Source of the DNA: Euglena gracilis
Taxonomy: Eukaryota > Euglenida > Euglenophyceae > Euglenales
Length of the DNA: 64,000 nucleotides
Direction: 5' to 3'
NCBI GenBank assembly: GCA_039621445.1
Contig: CP154955.1
Location: 34,445,236-34,509,235, forward strand
Made by a program: the position numbers and the translations under genes
Notes under the pieces: model-generated
Databases searched by the model: none
What the model saw: the letters and a program-made list of their open reading frames with translations, nothing else
Told to the model about the DNA's origin: nothing
Shown here: positions 1 through 9,496 of the stretch, in pieces
Layout: each line of letters opens with the position of its first letter
Position numbering within the stretch: the first letter of the stretch is position 1

Positions 1-603
1 CACTTGTTGGCCATCAGGGAAAGGGGGTACCCGCCGTGGGACGGTGTCTAGGTTCACCGGCTTGCCTTCGGGATGTAAAGCTTGCAGCTGGGCCCATACC
101 GCTGGGTTGCTGGCACGATGGGTTCCTTCGGACAGGAGCACCTGAAGGGCCTTAGCCGGTGCCCCCTCCCCGACCAAGGTGCGTGCTCGTCGAAGCGTGG
201 CTTCGGGGATGGCAGCTAGTACGGTGCGGGCCTTCTTCGCTGCCCGGGTCTCCACAGCCACAGGGGGCAATTTGGTGGCCTTGCGCAGTTCATTCCAAAC
301 AGCGTTGTAATCGCCCTGCCTGAACAACTTGACCCGCCGCGTGATGGCGGAGGAGATGTCTTCCTGCGCCTCTCTCCCCGCGCTAGGCACCGTGCGCAGG
401 ACCAGCTTGGGGAATGCCAGCACCGCGAAGAGGGTGTCTGTTGTCGGTCTGGCGACGTACTCAAGGGGGTGCAGCTGGGCGCTTTCGCCCCCCCGCCGGT
501 GCCTGTTTTCCTGAAGGAGGACCGGGGTTACTCTCGATATCCCCGCAGGACAAGAGACTGCCGCGTCCGGTTTTGTTTGGTTTGCCTGGTGCCCTCGGAG
601 CAT
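1..603 (-). CDS. LINE-like ORF, 5' part, open at the left edge
   Basis: This minus-strand frame is open from about 603 to the window edge. Its product has the helical, Arg/Ala-rich look of the segment that precedes the reverse transcriptase in many LINE polyproteins, for example LFRQGDYNAVWNELRK at about 345-300 and KALQVLLSEGTHRASNP at about 155-105. The RT catalytic core would lie beyond the window. The 2A-like peptide just upstream is in a different frame that ends at a TGA at 463-461, so one frameshift, by mutation or recoding, separates the two. I infer a non-LTR element. The class is uncertain because no RT motif is visible. A LINE C-terminal fragment at 28265-28830 belongs to a similar class. 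Confidence 0.55.
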   Translation of the reverse strand, partial: MLRGHQANQTKPDAAVSCPAGISRVTPVLLQENRHRRGGESAQLHPLEYVARPTTDTLFAVLAFPKLVLRTVPSAGREAQEDISSAITRRVKLFRQGDYNAVWNELRKATKLPPVAVETRAAKKARTVLAAIPEATLRRARTLVGEGAPAKALQVLLSEGTHRASNPAVWAQLQALHPEGKPVNLDTVPRRVPPFPDGQQV

Positions 604-898
604 GTGCGTAGGAGCGCTCAGACGTCCACGCCGGCCCCCGTTGCACGTGAATCTCGCCGCAGGTCAGCAAGCTGCCCCTGCAAGCCAGCTCTGTGCAGGA
701 GGAACATCGCTCCTGTAGGGAGGTTTGGCAGAGTGACCCGGACGGCCGTATTTTGATGGTGGGGCGCCCGGGGTGAGACGGGGGCTGAAGTAGAGAGCAG
801 ATCTGCCATAGGGTGACCGCATGACGGTCTTGACGAATGCAGGCGCTGCAGGCTCCACCGTAGCGGTGTGAGCATATGTTCGGACTCGGGGACCTCAA
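461..898 (-). CDS. ORF with a 2A-like ribosome-skipping motif
   Basis: This 145-codon frame contains SLLSCGDIESNPGP at 559-518, a full match to the 2A consensus D-x-E-x-N-P-G-P with the usual Leu-Leu before it. In known 2A peptides the ribosome skips the Gly-Pro bond, giving two proteins from one reading frame. Here it would release a protein that starts just ahead of the LINE-like ORF. Thirty-eight residues upstream in the same frame is a degenerate copy of equal length, SLLTCGEIHVQRGP (673-632), also preceded by Arg-Gly; it lacks the NPGP core. The frame stops at 463-461. The rest of this ORF is low-complexity. Confidence 0.6.
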   Translation of the reverse strand: MRSPSPNICSHRYGGACSACIRQDRHAVTLWQICSLLQPPSHPGRPTIKIRPSGSLCQTSLQERCSSCTELACRGSLLTCGEIHVQRGPAWTSERSYAHAPRAPGKPNKTGRGSLLSCGDIESNPGPPSGKQAPAGGRKRPAAPP

Positions 899-1680
899 CC
901 CCCCCCCCTGAGGGGCCTCTCAATTGGCTCTGCCAGGTCGTTTTTGCAAAGAAATTGTAATGACCGGCGCCGGGCGGCAGTGGTTCCCGTACTCCACGAA
1001 ACGGGAAAATTTGGTATGGCCGTACCCGGCCTCCCGCCGTATTTCGGAAGGACGAGGACCGTTTTTTCGGGTTCGCGGACCTCGAAAACCCCCCTTTTGG
1101 GCGTCTGAGCAGGCTCCGCCGGGTCGTCATTCCGAAGAAACTGTGATGGCCGCTGCCAAGGTGCAGTGGTTCCCGTGTGTCACGTGACCGCAGGACCCAA
1201 CCAGACCGTTTCCGGCATCCCGCCACATTTCGGCGGGACGAGGACCGCTTTTTTGGGTCCGCCGACCTCGAAAACCCCCCTTGCGGCAAACCGAGCAGGC
1301 TCCGCCTGGCTGTCATCATGAAGAAACTCTGATGGCTGTTGCGCGGTGGCAGTGGTTCCCGTGCGCCAAGGGACCTGAAGATTCGGCCTGGCCGTTTCCG
1401 GCCTCCCGCCGCATTTTGGCGAGACGAGGACCGCCTTGTCGGGTCCGCCGACCTCGAAAACCCCCCTTGTGGGCAACTGAGCAAGCTCCCCGCTTCGGCA
1501 TTGTGATGAAACTAAGATGGTCGCTGCTGGGGGGCAGTGGTACCTCTGTGCCATGGGGCCTGAGGATTCGGCCGGGCCGTTTCCAGCATCCCGCCACATT
1601 TTGGCGGGCCCGGGTCCGCTTTTTCGGCACCGAGGCCCTCGATAACACCCATGCGGGGCAGCGCAGTGGTCTGTGCCGAG
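891..1680 (-). repeat. Tandem repeat, about 187-bp unit, 5 copies
   Basis: The block beginning cctcgaaaaccccccttttg recurs near 891, 1079, 1266, 1452 and 1639, a spacing of 186-187 bp. The copies are diverged by point changes and by one or two bases of length. On the minus strand they give 62-residue repeats (for example GGFSRSADPKKRSSS). They lie directly 5' of the 2A ORF and look like 5'-end monomers of the LINE-like element. Confidence 0.8.
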
Positions 1681-2575
1681 TCCTCATGGTGAAGCCGTTT
1701 GGGATGAGTCCTTGCCGTCCGCCACGGAACTGGGTTGTTCGTCCCTGCCGTTTTCGACCTCCTCCCATTGCGCTCCCATGCGGCAAGCGTTTGTGGCAGA
1801 GGGGTTGGCAGGAATGTGCAATCTGTGGGCAGTTGGGTCCACCACTGTTGCCCCCAATGACTTCGATGCAAACTCCAGGGTCCTGTGTTTGGAGTTTCCC
1901 CCGGAGTCTCATTGGGAGTGGCACCCTCTGCAGCTTTGGGGGAAAGCAAAAAGCCAAGCACAGGGTTTTTGGGCAGAATGTCTGACCAAACTTTTTAATG
2001 TTTTTGCTGAAATCTGTACGGTCCACTGCTGTGGTTTTCTCCTGGGGTCGAGCTTGTGGGAAAACCTTCTGCGGCATTTTGGTAAAGCACAAAGCCAGAC
2101 CCAAGATTTGGGAGCAAAATGTCTGCAAATTGGGTCCACGAATCTTGATCGAGATCTCGTTGTGCTGCTGGGGCTGGCTCTCCCAGGGCTTGGGTCCACC
2201 AATCCTGATCGAGATGTCGATGTGCTGCTGCTGTTGTGGCTTCTCCTGGGGCTGGCTCTCCCAGGGCTTGGGTCCACCAATCTTGTTCCACATGTCGATG
2301 TGTTGCTGCTGTTGCTGCTTCTCCTGGGGCTGGCTCTCCCAGGGTTTGGGCCACCAGTCTTGATCAAGATGTCGATGTGCTGGTGCTGTTGCTGCCTCTC
2401 CTGGGGCTCGGTCTCCCAGGGCTTGGGCCACCGATGTCGATGTCGATGTGCTGCTGCTGGGTGGCTGAATCTCACCATTCTTCTCCTGGGGCTGAGTCTC
2501 CCAGGGCGTCATAGATGTCGTTGTGGACTCCAGGGGCTGTTGTAAACCCCCGGGTCGGTGAGGTTGTCGCTGCAA
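1316..2575 (-). CDS. Repeat-spanning ORF at the 5' end of the LINE-like element
   Basis: A 419-codon frame runs through the 78-bp array, a unique stretch and part of the 187-bp array. Its composition (Gln, Pro, Arg) follows the repeats and it has no domain I recognise. It may be a real first ORF or a by-product of a stop-free repeat. It begins 13 bp from the end of the element A LTR, so element A may have landed in or next to it. Confidence 0.25.
   Translation of the reverse strand: MQRQPHRPGGLQQPLESTTTSMTPWETQPQEKNGEIQPPSSSTSTSTSVAQALGDRAPGEAATAPAHRHLDQDWWPKPWESQPQEKQQQQQHIDMWNKIGGPKPWESQPQEKPQQQQHIDISIRIGGPKPWESQPQQHNEISIKIRGPNLQTFCSQILGLALCFTKMPQKVFPQARPQEKTTAVDRTDFSKNIKKFGQTFCPKTLCLAFCFPPKLQRVPLPMRLRGKLQTQDPGVCIEVIGGNSGGPNCPQIAHSCQPLCHKRLPHGSAMGGGRKRQGRTTQFRGGRQGLIPNGFTMRTRHRPLRCPAWVLSRASVPKKRTRARQNVAGCWKRPGRILRPHGTEVPLPPSSDHLSFITMPKRGACSVAHKGGFRGRRTRQGGPRLAKMRREAGNGQAESSGPLAHGNHCHRATAIRVSS
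2030..2560 (-). repeat. Tandem repeat, about 78-bp unit
   Basis: The unit contains tctcctggggctggctctcc and gatgtcgatgtgctgctgct and recurs at 78-bp spacing (for example 2213, 2291, 2369), with partial and shortened copies at each end. On the minus strand it reads as a 26-residue repeat (KPWESQPQEK followed by Gln-rich residues). It is a second repeat type at the presumed 5' end of the LINE-like element and ends beside the 3' LTR of element A. Confidence 0.75.
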
Positions 2576-2587
2576 ATGACCTCTCAG

Positions 2588-3013
2588 TGTACGTCCAAAG
2601 CTTTCCCTTTTTCCCTTTTTGGGACTTTCTGTAAAAGCCTTTCGCTTTCGCCTTGGTGCGCAGCCTACTTATGGTAGGGAAAAGTCTTTGGAGTAACGAA
2701 AAGGGGTTTTCCCCTTTTCTTCCCAATTCCCCAAGAAGCAAAGCACAAAGCAAAGATTCAGAAGTTTCTTCTGAGATCAAGTTCGATTGTTCCGAGGGTT
2801 TTTCCCTCTGACAAAACCAATGGTCAAACTTTGAGATTGTGAGAGTAAAGAATACCACCTGTGGGGGAAGGAGAGAAAAGTGCTGACGTGTCCAGGGGCA
2901 GATCCCAGAAGGGTCTGCCACGATCTTACCAGCTGTGGGTTTCCACAGTGGTGCGACCGTCACAGAACCCACTCTGCAGATATCCTACAGAGCTGGGACG
3001 TGCCTGGTACACA
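2588..3013 (-). repeat. 3' LTR of element A
   Basis: The LTR reads TGTGTACCAGG at 3013 and ends in GTACA at 2588 on the minus strand (426 bp, TG...CA ends). The start follows a polypurine tract. The last about 120 bp recur at 18996-19120 beside the primer site, which fixes the LTR end. Fragments of the same LTR occur at 36772-37002 and 38272-38394. Confidence 0.82.
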
Positions 3014-3024
3014 TCCCCCTCCCA
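3014..3024 (-). promoter_or_regulatory. Polypurine tract of element A
   Basis: Minus-strand GGGAGGGGGA directly precedes the LTR start TGTGTACC, the position expected for the plus-strand DNA primer in LTR elements. The same arrangement is found in element B at 19552-19561. Confidence 0.8.
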
Positions 3025-3834
3025 GGGCTACGCCCGATTTCCTTCAAGGACCAGGGTTTCCCAGTCCAGTCAGGATATCTGACGCTGCCCCAGGTGGGGT
3101 TCACTTCTCCATTCGGTGTCTCTCCTTTCCACACAGTGGCATCCACCCAAAGCCAAAAACGCGCAAAAGGTTAGCCGCGTTTCGCGGTAACCTATTAGCC
3201 GTTTCGGCTTAGGTGGGGTGTGAAAAAGCCCACTGTGGGAAACGGGGCTTGGCAGGTTTCCTGACAAAGTGTCCCATCCACCCACTTTGGGTGTGCCAAA
3301 GGCACGCGGGGTTGGTCAAGCAATTCGCTGAAAACCCGAGGGGAGAGGTGAGGAAGGGGGGGGGGGCAGGCTCCTATCCTGGTCATACCCGGATAGGGCT
3401 CCTAGGCGGTCATATCCCCACTAGGAAACAAAAGCCTACTTACAAAACCGACTGCCGGCGACAGCTTTGCGGGGGTGGGGGGAAAGTAGGGAGGAGAGGG
3501 GGGCTGGCTTAGGCCAGAACAGAATTTTTTGCTGTCTGGCAGCCTTAAGGGCCTTAGGGCCGAAAAGTGACAAGTTGGCCTATTATTACGGCGTGCGCGC
3601 TGTGTGCTGCGTGTCACTTAGCGGCTTGCCAGGTTTCCCGGCTGCCAAGGTCTTCACAGCAGTAGCTCCTTCACGACGCAATAAGAGGCGATTACCTCTT
3701 GCAGACGGTTTCCGTCCGCATGGCCATTTGCAGAGGGCGGGCTGGTGGCGGGGGGGGGGGCTCTCGGATGCTTCCATCCAGAGCGTAGAGTGCCACAGAC
3801 CTAGGTTCATCCCAGGGCTGTTCAGCGATTTCCG
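3025..3834 (-). other. 3' untranslated region of element A
   Basis: About 800 bp between the stop of the extra gene and the polypurine tract. I see no supported gene. Two parts (3365-3503 and from 3683) recur in rearranged form at 37676-37798 and 37003-37675. Confidence 0.6.
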
Positions 3835-6159
3835 CTACCAATGTGTATATATGTGTATAGTATATGGATGTCCAGGCTCCATGAAGGCATTTACCTTACA
3901 TGAGCCTGGTAATGCCGTTTCGTCATTACATCCTTTCCAGCCGCCAATAATCATGGCGGGAGTCCAAGGATCTTCCACAAGGACCATCTGGAATTGTGGT
4001 GGTGGTGGCCTATCTACGAGCCAGGTTTCTGGCGATTCGTATTCGAAATCAGGTGCCACCCAGTCCCCTACCCATCCTTCGGGGACTGTGTGCTTGGTTG
4101 CACTCGCTCTTTCCGCGAGGAACCACTGCAGCTTCTCCCAGAATTTCCTGGGCAGAGTTGCTGGCCAGATGAAATAGTTCATCCTTGGGTGATTGGCTGA
4201 CACCTGCGGGGCATTCCCCGGGTGGAAGTCAATCGGCATGTGATACGCACATTCTGCGCGGACTGTATGGGGTCGTAATACGGCCCCAAGCCAGTCTTTC
4301 CAGGTCATCCCGTGGCTTTCGGGTGGCCATTGTGGCAGACACCAGCGACCGTTTCGGTCCTGGTTTTGGAACAGGCGGAAAAGTATCTTTTCCCTGTCTG
4401 CTGTCTCCCAGAGGTAAGGTAATCTTACCCCTGCCTTCTCAGCGGCGAGGCGTATCGCCCCACTGTCGATCTGCCACCCACGGGCCATTCCCGTGTGGCG
4501 ATAGTCGTCGAGTTTGAGGTTGGCATACTTGAAAAAGTCCTGGAACTTTTTTTTCAAGGTGGAGTATTCCTCCAGTGGCTTCTCGGCACTTGGCACGATT
4601 GTGCGTACTGCGCCTTCCGCAGTGTGCCAGAAGGTACCTCGAAGGCAGTTGACGCAGAGAACTGGTACATTCGTACCATCTCGGTCGGTGTAACTGAAAT
4701 TGTGCTTGTGGGTCCAACTGTCCACGCACTTGGCACATACCAAGGCGGCACAGTTGGGAATGTATACATCCTTGTGGAACGATTTCCGATCCACAGGGTT
4801 GCACACATGGACGAGGGGTAATCCCAGGTCAACTGCACTGTTGTACATCTTGTGGCATACAGTGCAAAGCCACACAAAACGGTTTTCCGTTGTTTTGTCG
4901 ATGAGGAATTCCTCACCGAAGAATTGGGCCAAAACACGGGGGGATCTGGAATTGTAATAATTCCAGGTCACGTTCTGATCAAAGGACCATTTCCGTCCCT
5001 GACAGAACAGTGGCTCAATCCACCGGTTAAGGCATTGCTGTGTCCTCAATTTATGTGCGATCATCATGTACCTGTTTTTCAGGTCATGAATGTCAGGGTC
5101 ATCCTGATTGATCGCGTTCCAGTCGATGACAACTTCGTCTTCCAAAGGTATCTCGGCTGTCGAGGCGCGGGATTTTCCCTGCCCCTTTGTCGGAGGTTTC
5201 GGCTGTGAGGTTTTCCCATAGCCGGATGACGTGACGTGCGTGAATCCTTGTCCCGAGGTTAATCCCCGAGAAGAGGATGCAGCACTCTGGCCGCCAGCAC
5301 CACCACCGCCTTTCGGTGGGGGCTGATCACCAGATTTCGGTGTGGGTTTGCAAGGTGTGGCGCCCGGTTTACTTTTCGCCGGGGCCTTCGGGCTTCCGGT
5401 TTCCGGAGTCTCCGAGGGTCGCCGCTCGGCGTCTCGCTTTCTTGCCCACGTGCGTGGTGACGCTTGGGACGGGGGTCTTTTCCCCGACGCCGAACGTCGT
5501 TGACCTTCAGCAGGGGTATCCCGAGCTGATGGTCGTCCTACACGCTCCTTCGCGGCTCCCGAAGGTTTCCCAGGGGTAGCCGTGGGGGATGGTGTTGGTG
5601 TAGGCCTAGCCTGTGCACTTCGCGCTGACTGAGCCTGTGGTGGAGGCATGGACGCCCGCTCGGCCTGTTTTTCTGGCGCCGGTGTCCGTGTGCCTTGACG
5701 CTTCTCTGCGGTGGTTGTGGCTGTACCATGAGGTACAGGTTCATCCCGTGCCTCCGGTGTCGATACAGGTTCATCCTGTACTGACACGGCTGGCGTTGTT
5801 TCCACAGCCATTGCTGTCTGTTCGCCTTCCGTCCGTGTCGATTCCGACACTGGCGGTGGCGCTGACGTTGGGGGAGGTTCATCCTCCACCATAGCTGCAG
5901 TGTCAGGTGTTTCTTCCACCGTTTCCGCTGGCTGGGCCGTTTCCGCCGCAGCTGTGGAAGAACTGGCCGCAGTGCCACGTGGATTGACAACTGCGATCAG
6001 CGACCGTAAACCACCGAGTACGCGTCCGCCCAGCGAGGTGCGTCTCTCCTCACCTGAAGTGGGCTCCTCGGCTGGCTCCTCTGTTAACGGGGTTTCCCCG
6101 GAAACAGGGAGCTTGAGGCGTAATACCTCAGGCGTGTGGGGTACCGTTTCCGGCGGGTT
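3835..6159 (-). pseudogene. Element A extra gene, C-terminal part (CxxC-rich domain)
   Basis: Open from just after a TAA at 6162-6160 to the stop at 3835. A Pro/Glu/Thr-rich low-complexity half comes first, followed by a globular domain of about 400 residues shared with element B. Shared motifs in order are RWIEPLF, YYNSRSPRV-AQ, WLCTVCH, VHVC, CAKC, VPVLCVNCLR, DSG-IRLA-E, PPE-HG, QVSANHPR-NY-IWPAT and FWEKLQ. The CxxC pairs suggest zinc binding. No signal peptide or membrane segment is visible, so it is not an envelope protein. I do not recognise the family. Element B shows that this is the C-terminal half of one long gene. Confidence 0.72.
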
Positions 6160-7569
6160 TTACCGCGGAGGGGTTGGTACACCCGCTGTACCCAGTGAGG
6201 CTGGTGATAGAGGGACAGGTGTCATTTCACCTGCTTGTGATCCTGGGTGTTGGGCGGTTTCTGCCACAGTATCCAGCATCACTACCGATGGGCTACGGGT
6301 TTCCCGTGCCGGAGGTTCCGTTGGCTGAGGTTCATCCTCAGCCATCGGGACCTCCTCCTCCTCTTCCGCTTCCGGAGAGGATTCGGCTGTGTGTAGCTGT
6401 GCTGCAGAACGCGGGTCTTTCCCGCTCCTGTAGCACCCTTGTGCGTTCGACAGGCGGAAAAAGCTTATACTTTCACTCCTGTCAGAGTTGGGGTATGGGG
6501 GTGGCCACGTCGCTCTCACCCAGCTTTCAGGTGGAGGTTGTGGTTGGTCATCGTCGATCAAGCAGAGGTCTTCCTACTGCTGTAGACAATTGTCAGTCAC
6601 GCCAAACTCTCCTGTTTCTTCCAGGAATGCGAGCAGCGGCAACGCATAACGAGGCACTTCACCTTCGTGCGCCGCGAAAAACATCTGAAAATCCTCCCAT
6701 ATCAGGATATTCCCAAATTGGGTGTCCAGGTGCTCCTGGAGACCGATTTCGGCCTCTTCCCAGTCTGGTCGCAGGTTCATCCTGCGCTGGTCTGGGTCAT
6801 TGGGTCTGGCGTGCACCTCCATATATCCCCGAGGCAACCACTATCTGTGGATTTCCACATCGGTGGTCATATATTCCATGAAATATATGTAGACCTCCAG
6901 GACGTAGGTAATCCACGCCCTGTGCCAGTACTGCTGCAGCAGAAATATTTTCTGCCGGTGCTGTTTCAGCACCTTTCGGTCTTGCGTTCCGATCTGGGGA
7001 TTCCGGCACTGATGCAGGAGGAATCTCCTGGTCGGCTGGCTGCCGGCATTCTCGGCAGACGGAGGCGGTTTTCCGCGTTCTCCGAAACCCCAGAAGTCAA
7101 CGATGGGGACTTCCTTGCAAAACTGGCATTCCAGTTTGTACCGCTGGGGGTACGCGAGGTCCACGTCCAGTACCTTGAACAGCATGCCATACATGCTTTC
7201 CAAGAAAACTTGGAGGTTGTTCGTGAACATTACCGCAGCCTGCGCCTGGAGTTTCTCCGGCAGGGGGTAATACTTCCACTGGATTCCCAGTGCGCTGACC
7301 GAAAACATGTGGTTGAAGATTTCCTTCAACTGTGCGACGAACGTTTCGCCGTCTTCACAGGTATTCAGGCAATCGATATACGTTAGACCGTTTCGGTCGG
7401 TAAAAATGCCAAAATTCTGGCAGGGGTATCCCAACCAGAACCACAGCTCCCAGAAACCAGGCATCTGGTCCAGGACAACTTCATTCGAATGAGGGTATCT
7501 CTCGAACGCATGAAGTTCGGAACTGTAGAAAAAACGTTTGCAGTGATCGTTCATACTCGAGCACCGCAT
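6160..7569 (-). pseudogene. Element A extra gene, middle part with in-frame stops
   Basis: This frame is the same as 3835-6159. It encodes the N-terminal globular domain shared with element B: LPGFW or MPGFWELWFWLGYP, then a YPQ motif, a CxxC followed by VDFWGFGERG, and RAW-TY-LE-Y. TAG stops at 6843-6841 and 6576-6574 and a TAA at 6162-6160 interrupt it, yet homology to B continues across the first stop. An acidic linker fills 6573-6163. The stops most likely mark decay; readthrough cannot be excluded. Confidence 0.7.
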
Positions 7570-9340
7570 CCGGTGGTCGGTGGATCACGTTGCCTGCCCT
7601 TGTGAACTTTTGGAGATGTTCGTCGATTTTAGGCCAGATCTCCTCCAGGTACTTGAACACTGAGGCAACGTCGTAATCCTTCGTTTTCGGAGGTTCGGCG
7701 GCTTTTCCGCCCTTACCTGCTGGGGGTCCGGCAGATTTTCCGCCTTTGCCTGGTGACCAAGCGGCTTTTCCGCCTTTGCCAGGTGGGGCATTCCCACCTT
7801 TCTCCTGGCCTTTTCCTTTCCCCTTACCTTTGCCCTTTCCTTTACCCTTGCCCTTTGTGTTAGACAGCCATTCAAATGTCGCCCGGTATGGGTCAAAGAA
7901 TTCCCAGTGTTCTGGGTCTTCTGGTGTAAACACGGGGTAAGTTACGGATTCCGTGCTTGGTGTTCGGGCAAATTCCTGCTCAGCGTCACCACGATTCGAG
8001 TAAACCGGTGCGACTGGGGATGGTCGGGTTTCCCGACGTGCCCGTTCTGCCGACACGTCTGGCGCTGGTGGAGCTTCCTCCTCAGCGTCGACGTGCATCG
8101 CCGCGGGCGGATTTTCCGACCTCGGCGAGCGGCGCTGTGGCTGCGGCGTCAGATTTTCCGGGCCGCGGTCACGCTTGCCGGCGGCAGAGCCTGTGGGTCG
8201 TGTTGGTGGCGCTTCCGCTACCGCAACGTCCCGCTGTCGCACTGGTTGACCTGATCGTGATGTCGTTGGGATTCCAGTCAGAGCCGTCACAGCAGCATCA
8301 TACTGCTGGCGCTCTTCTGCCGTCATTTCCCTCCAGGCAGGATTAACCTGTCTGGCGCAAACAGGTGGTCGACATGCAATCTGTCTCTGGATCATCGCAG
8401 CATATTCATACTGCTGACGTTCCTCCTGGGAAGGCCTACCAGTCCACGGGTTCACGGGTTCGTCCCGTGCCTGTGGAGCTGGGTGTGTACGGGGCGCTGT
8501 CGCGGCTTCCCGCGAACGAGCGCTCCGGGCACTGTCAGACGTCACGGGAGGGTTACCCTCCACTGGACGGCTAACCACAGGGTCAGGAATGGTGGGGTGG
8601 GGTGGCGGTGGGTAGACGTACTCATCTCGTGACCTTGGCGTCTCCTGGGGGTAATCCCCAGAGACGGTGTACTGAGACACGTGCTCCTCCGCAGGATAAT
8701 CCCGCCGGGGCACGCGCTCAGGGGATCTAAAAATGCTTTCTTTCACGCGTGGTTGTGCACTCCGGACAGGTGCTTCCCCTGTCTCTTCCTCGGGTAATCC
8801 GGGGGAGTGAGCACGAAAATGTGCAGTGTAAGTGCCAACTGGCGGTACCTGCCGTGCTACCTGTGGCGGGACTTCCACGCCCAGGTCACGCATGGTAATG
8901 TCCGCCGCGAATCCTGACGTGTCCGGGCCGGTGTAATACACCAGACCGGTCATCGTCGCCTGGGCGCACATACACCACAGGGCTGGAGGGGTGTTCGCGA
9001 TGGTCAAAACTTTACGGCAGTGGTCATCCCACAATGCCTGTGTGAGTTGGTCTGGTGCCGGGTTTGCGCTCATACGCATAACCTGGTTCATCGTCTCCGC
9101 CGTGCGGTGGATCATCACACCCGCATACGGTGGGAGGCGACAAGAGCCTGATGGCTGAGATGGCCGCGCTTCCGCGGGCATCTGGGTCATCCTGCTACTG
9201 CTGCTGGCTTCAGGGTTTCCCTGAGCCGCAGTCCGTGCAGGTGGCTGCGTACCGTATCGGTACGCATACTGGTCAGGTTGAGGCTGAGTGGTGGGGTGGT
9301 AAGGCGGTCCTCCGCCTGGCTCCCTTCCACCGGGCAGCAT
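7481..9340 (-). pseudogene. Element A extra gene, N-terminal part
   Basis: This 619-codon ORF begins with an ATG at 9340, 156 bp after the integrase stop. It is rich in Pro, Gln, Arg and Thr and has a run of Lys-Gly repeats at about 7860-7800, followed by several PPGKGGK-like repeats. A shift of one frame at about 7555 is needed to pass into the next segment (6160-7569), because homology to element B moves to that frame. The N-terminal 450 residues show little clear similarity to B. Confidence 0.65.
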
Positions 9341-9496
9341 GATACAGCCCGGGGTTGGTACGGTGGGATGTTTGGGTTGTTGGTTGTAGTAAGGGTAACC
9401 GCTTGAGTATTATTTGCTGAAAAGTCTGCGGAAAGAAAGAATGATAAGAATCAATGATAAAAAGAAGAGAAAACAACATGGGTTTCCCATGAGTTC

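Noticed and set aside
3835-9340. Extra gene as a retroviral envelope
   Set aside because: No signal peptide, membrane segment or furin-like site is visible, and the CxxC pattern is that of an intracellular zinc protein.
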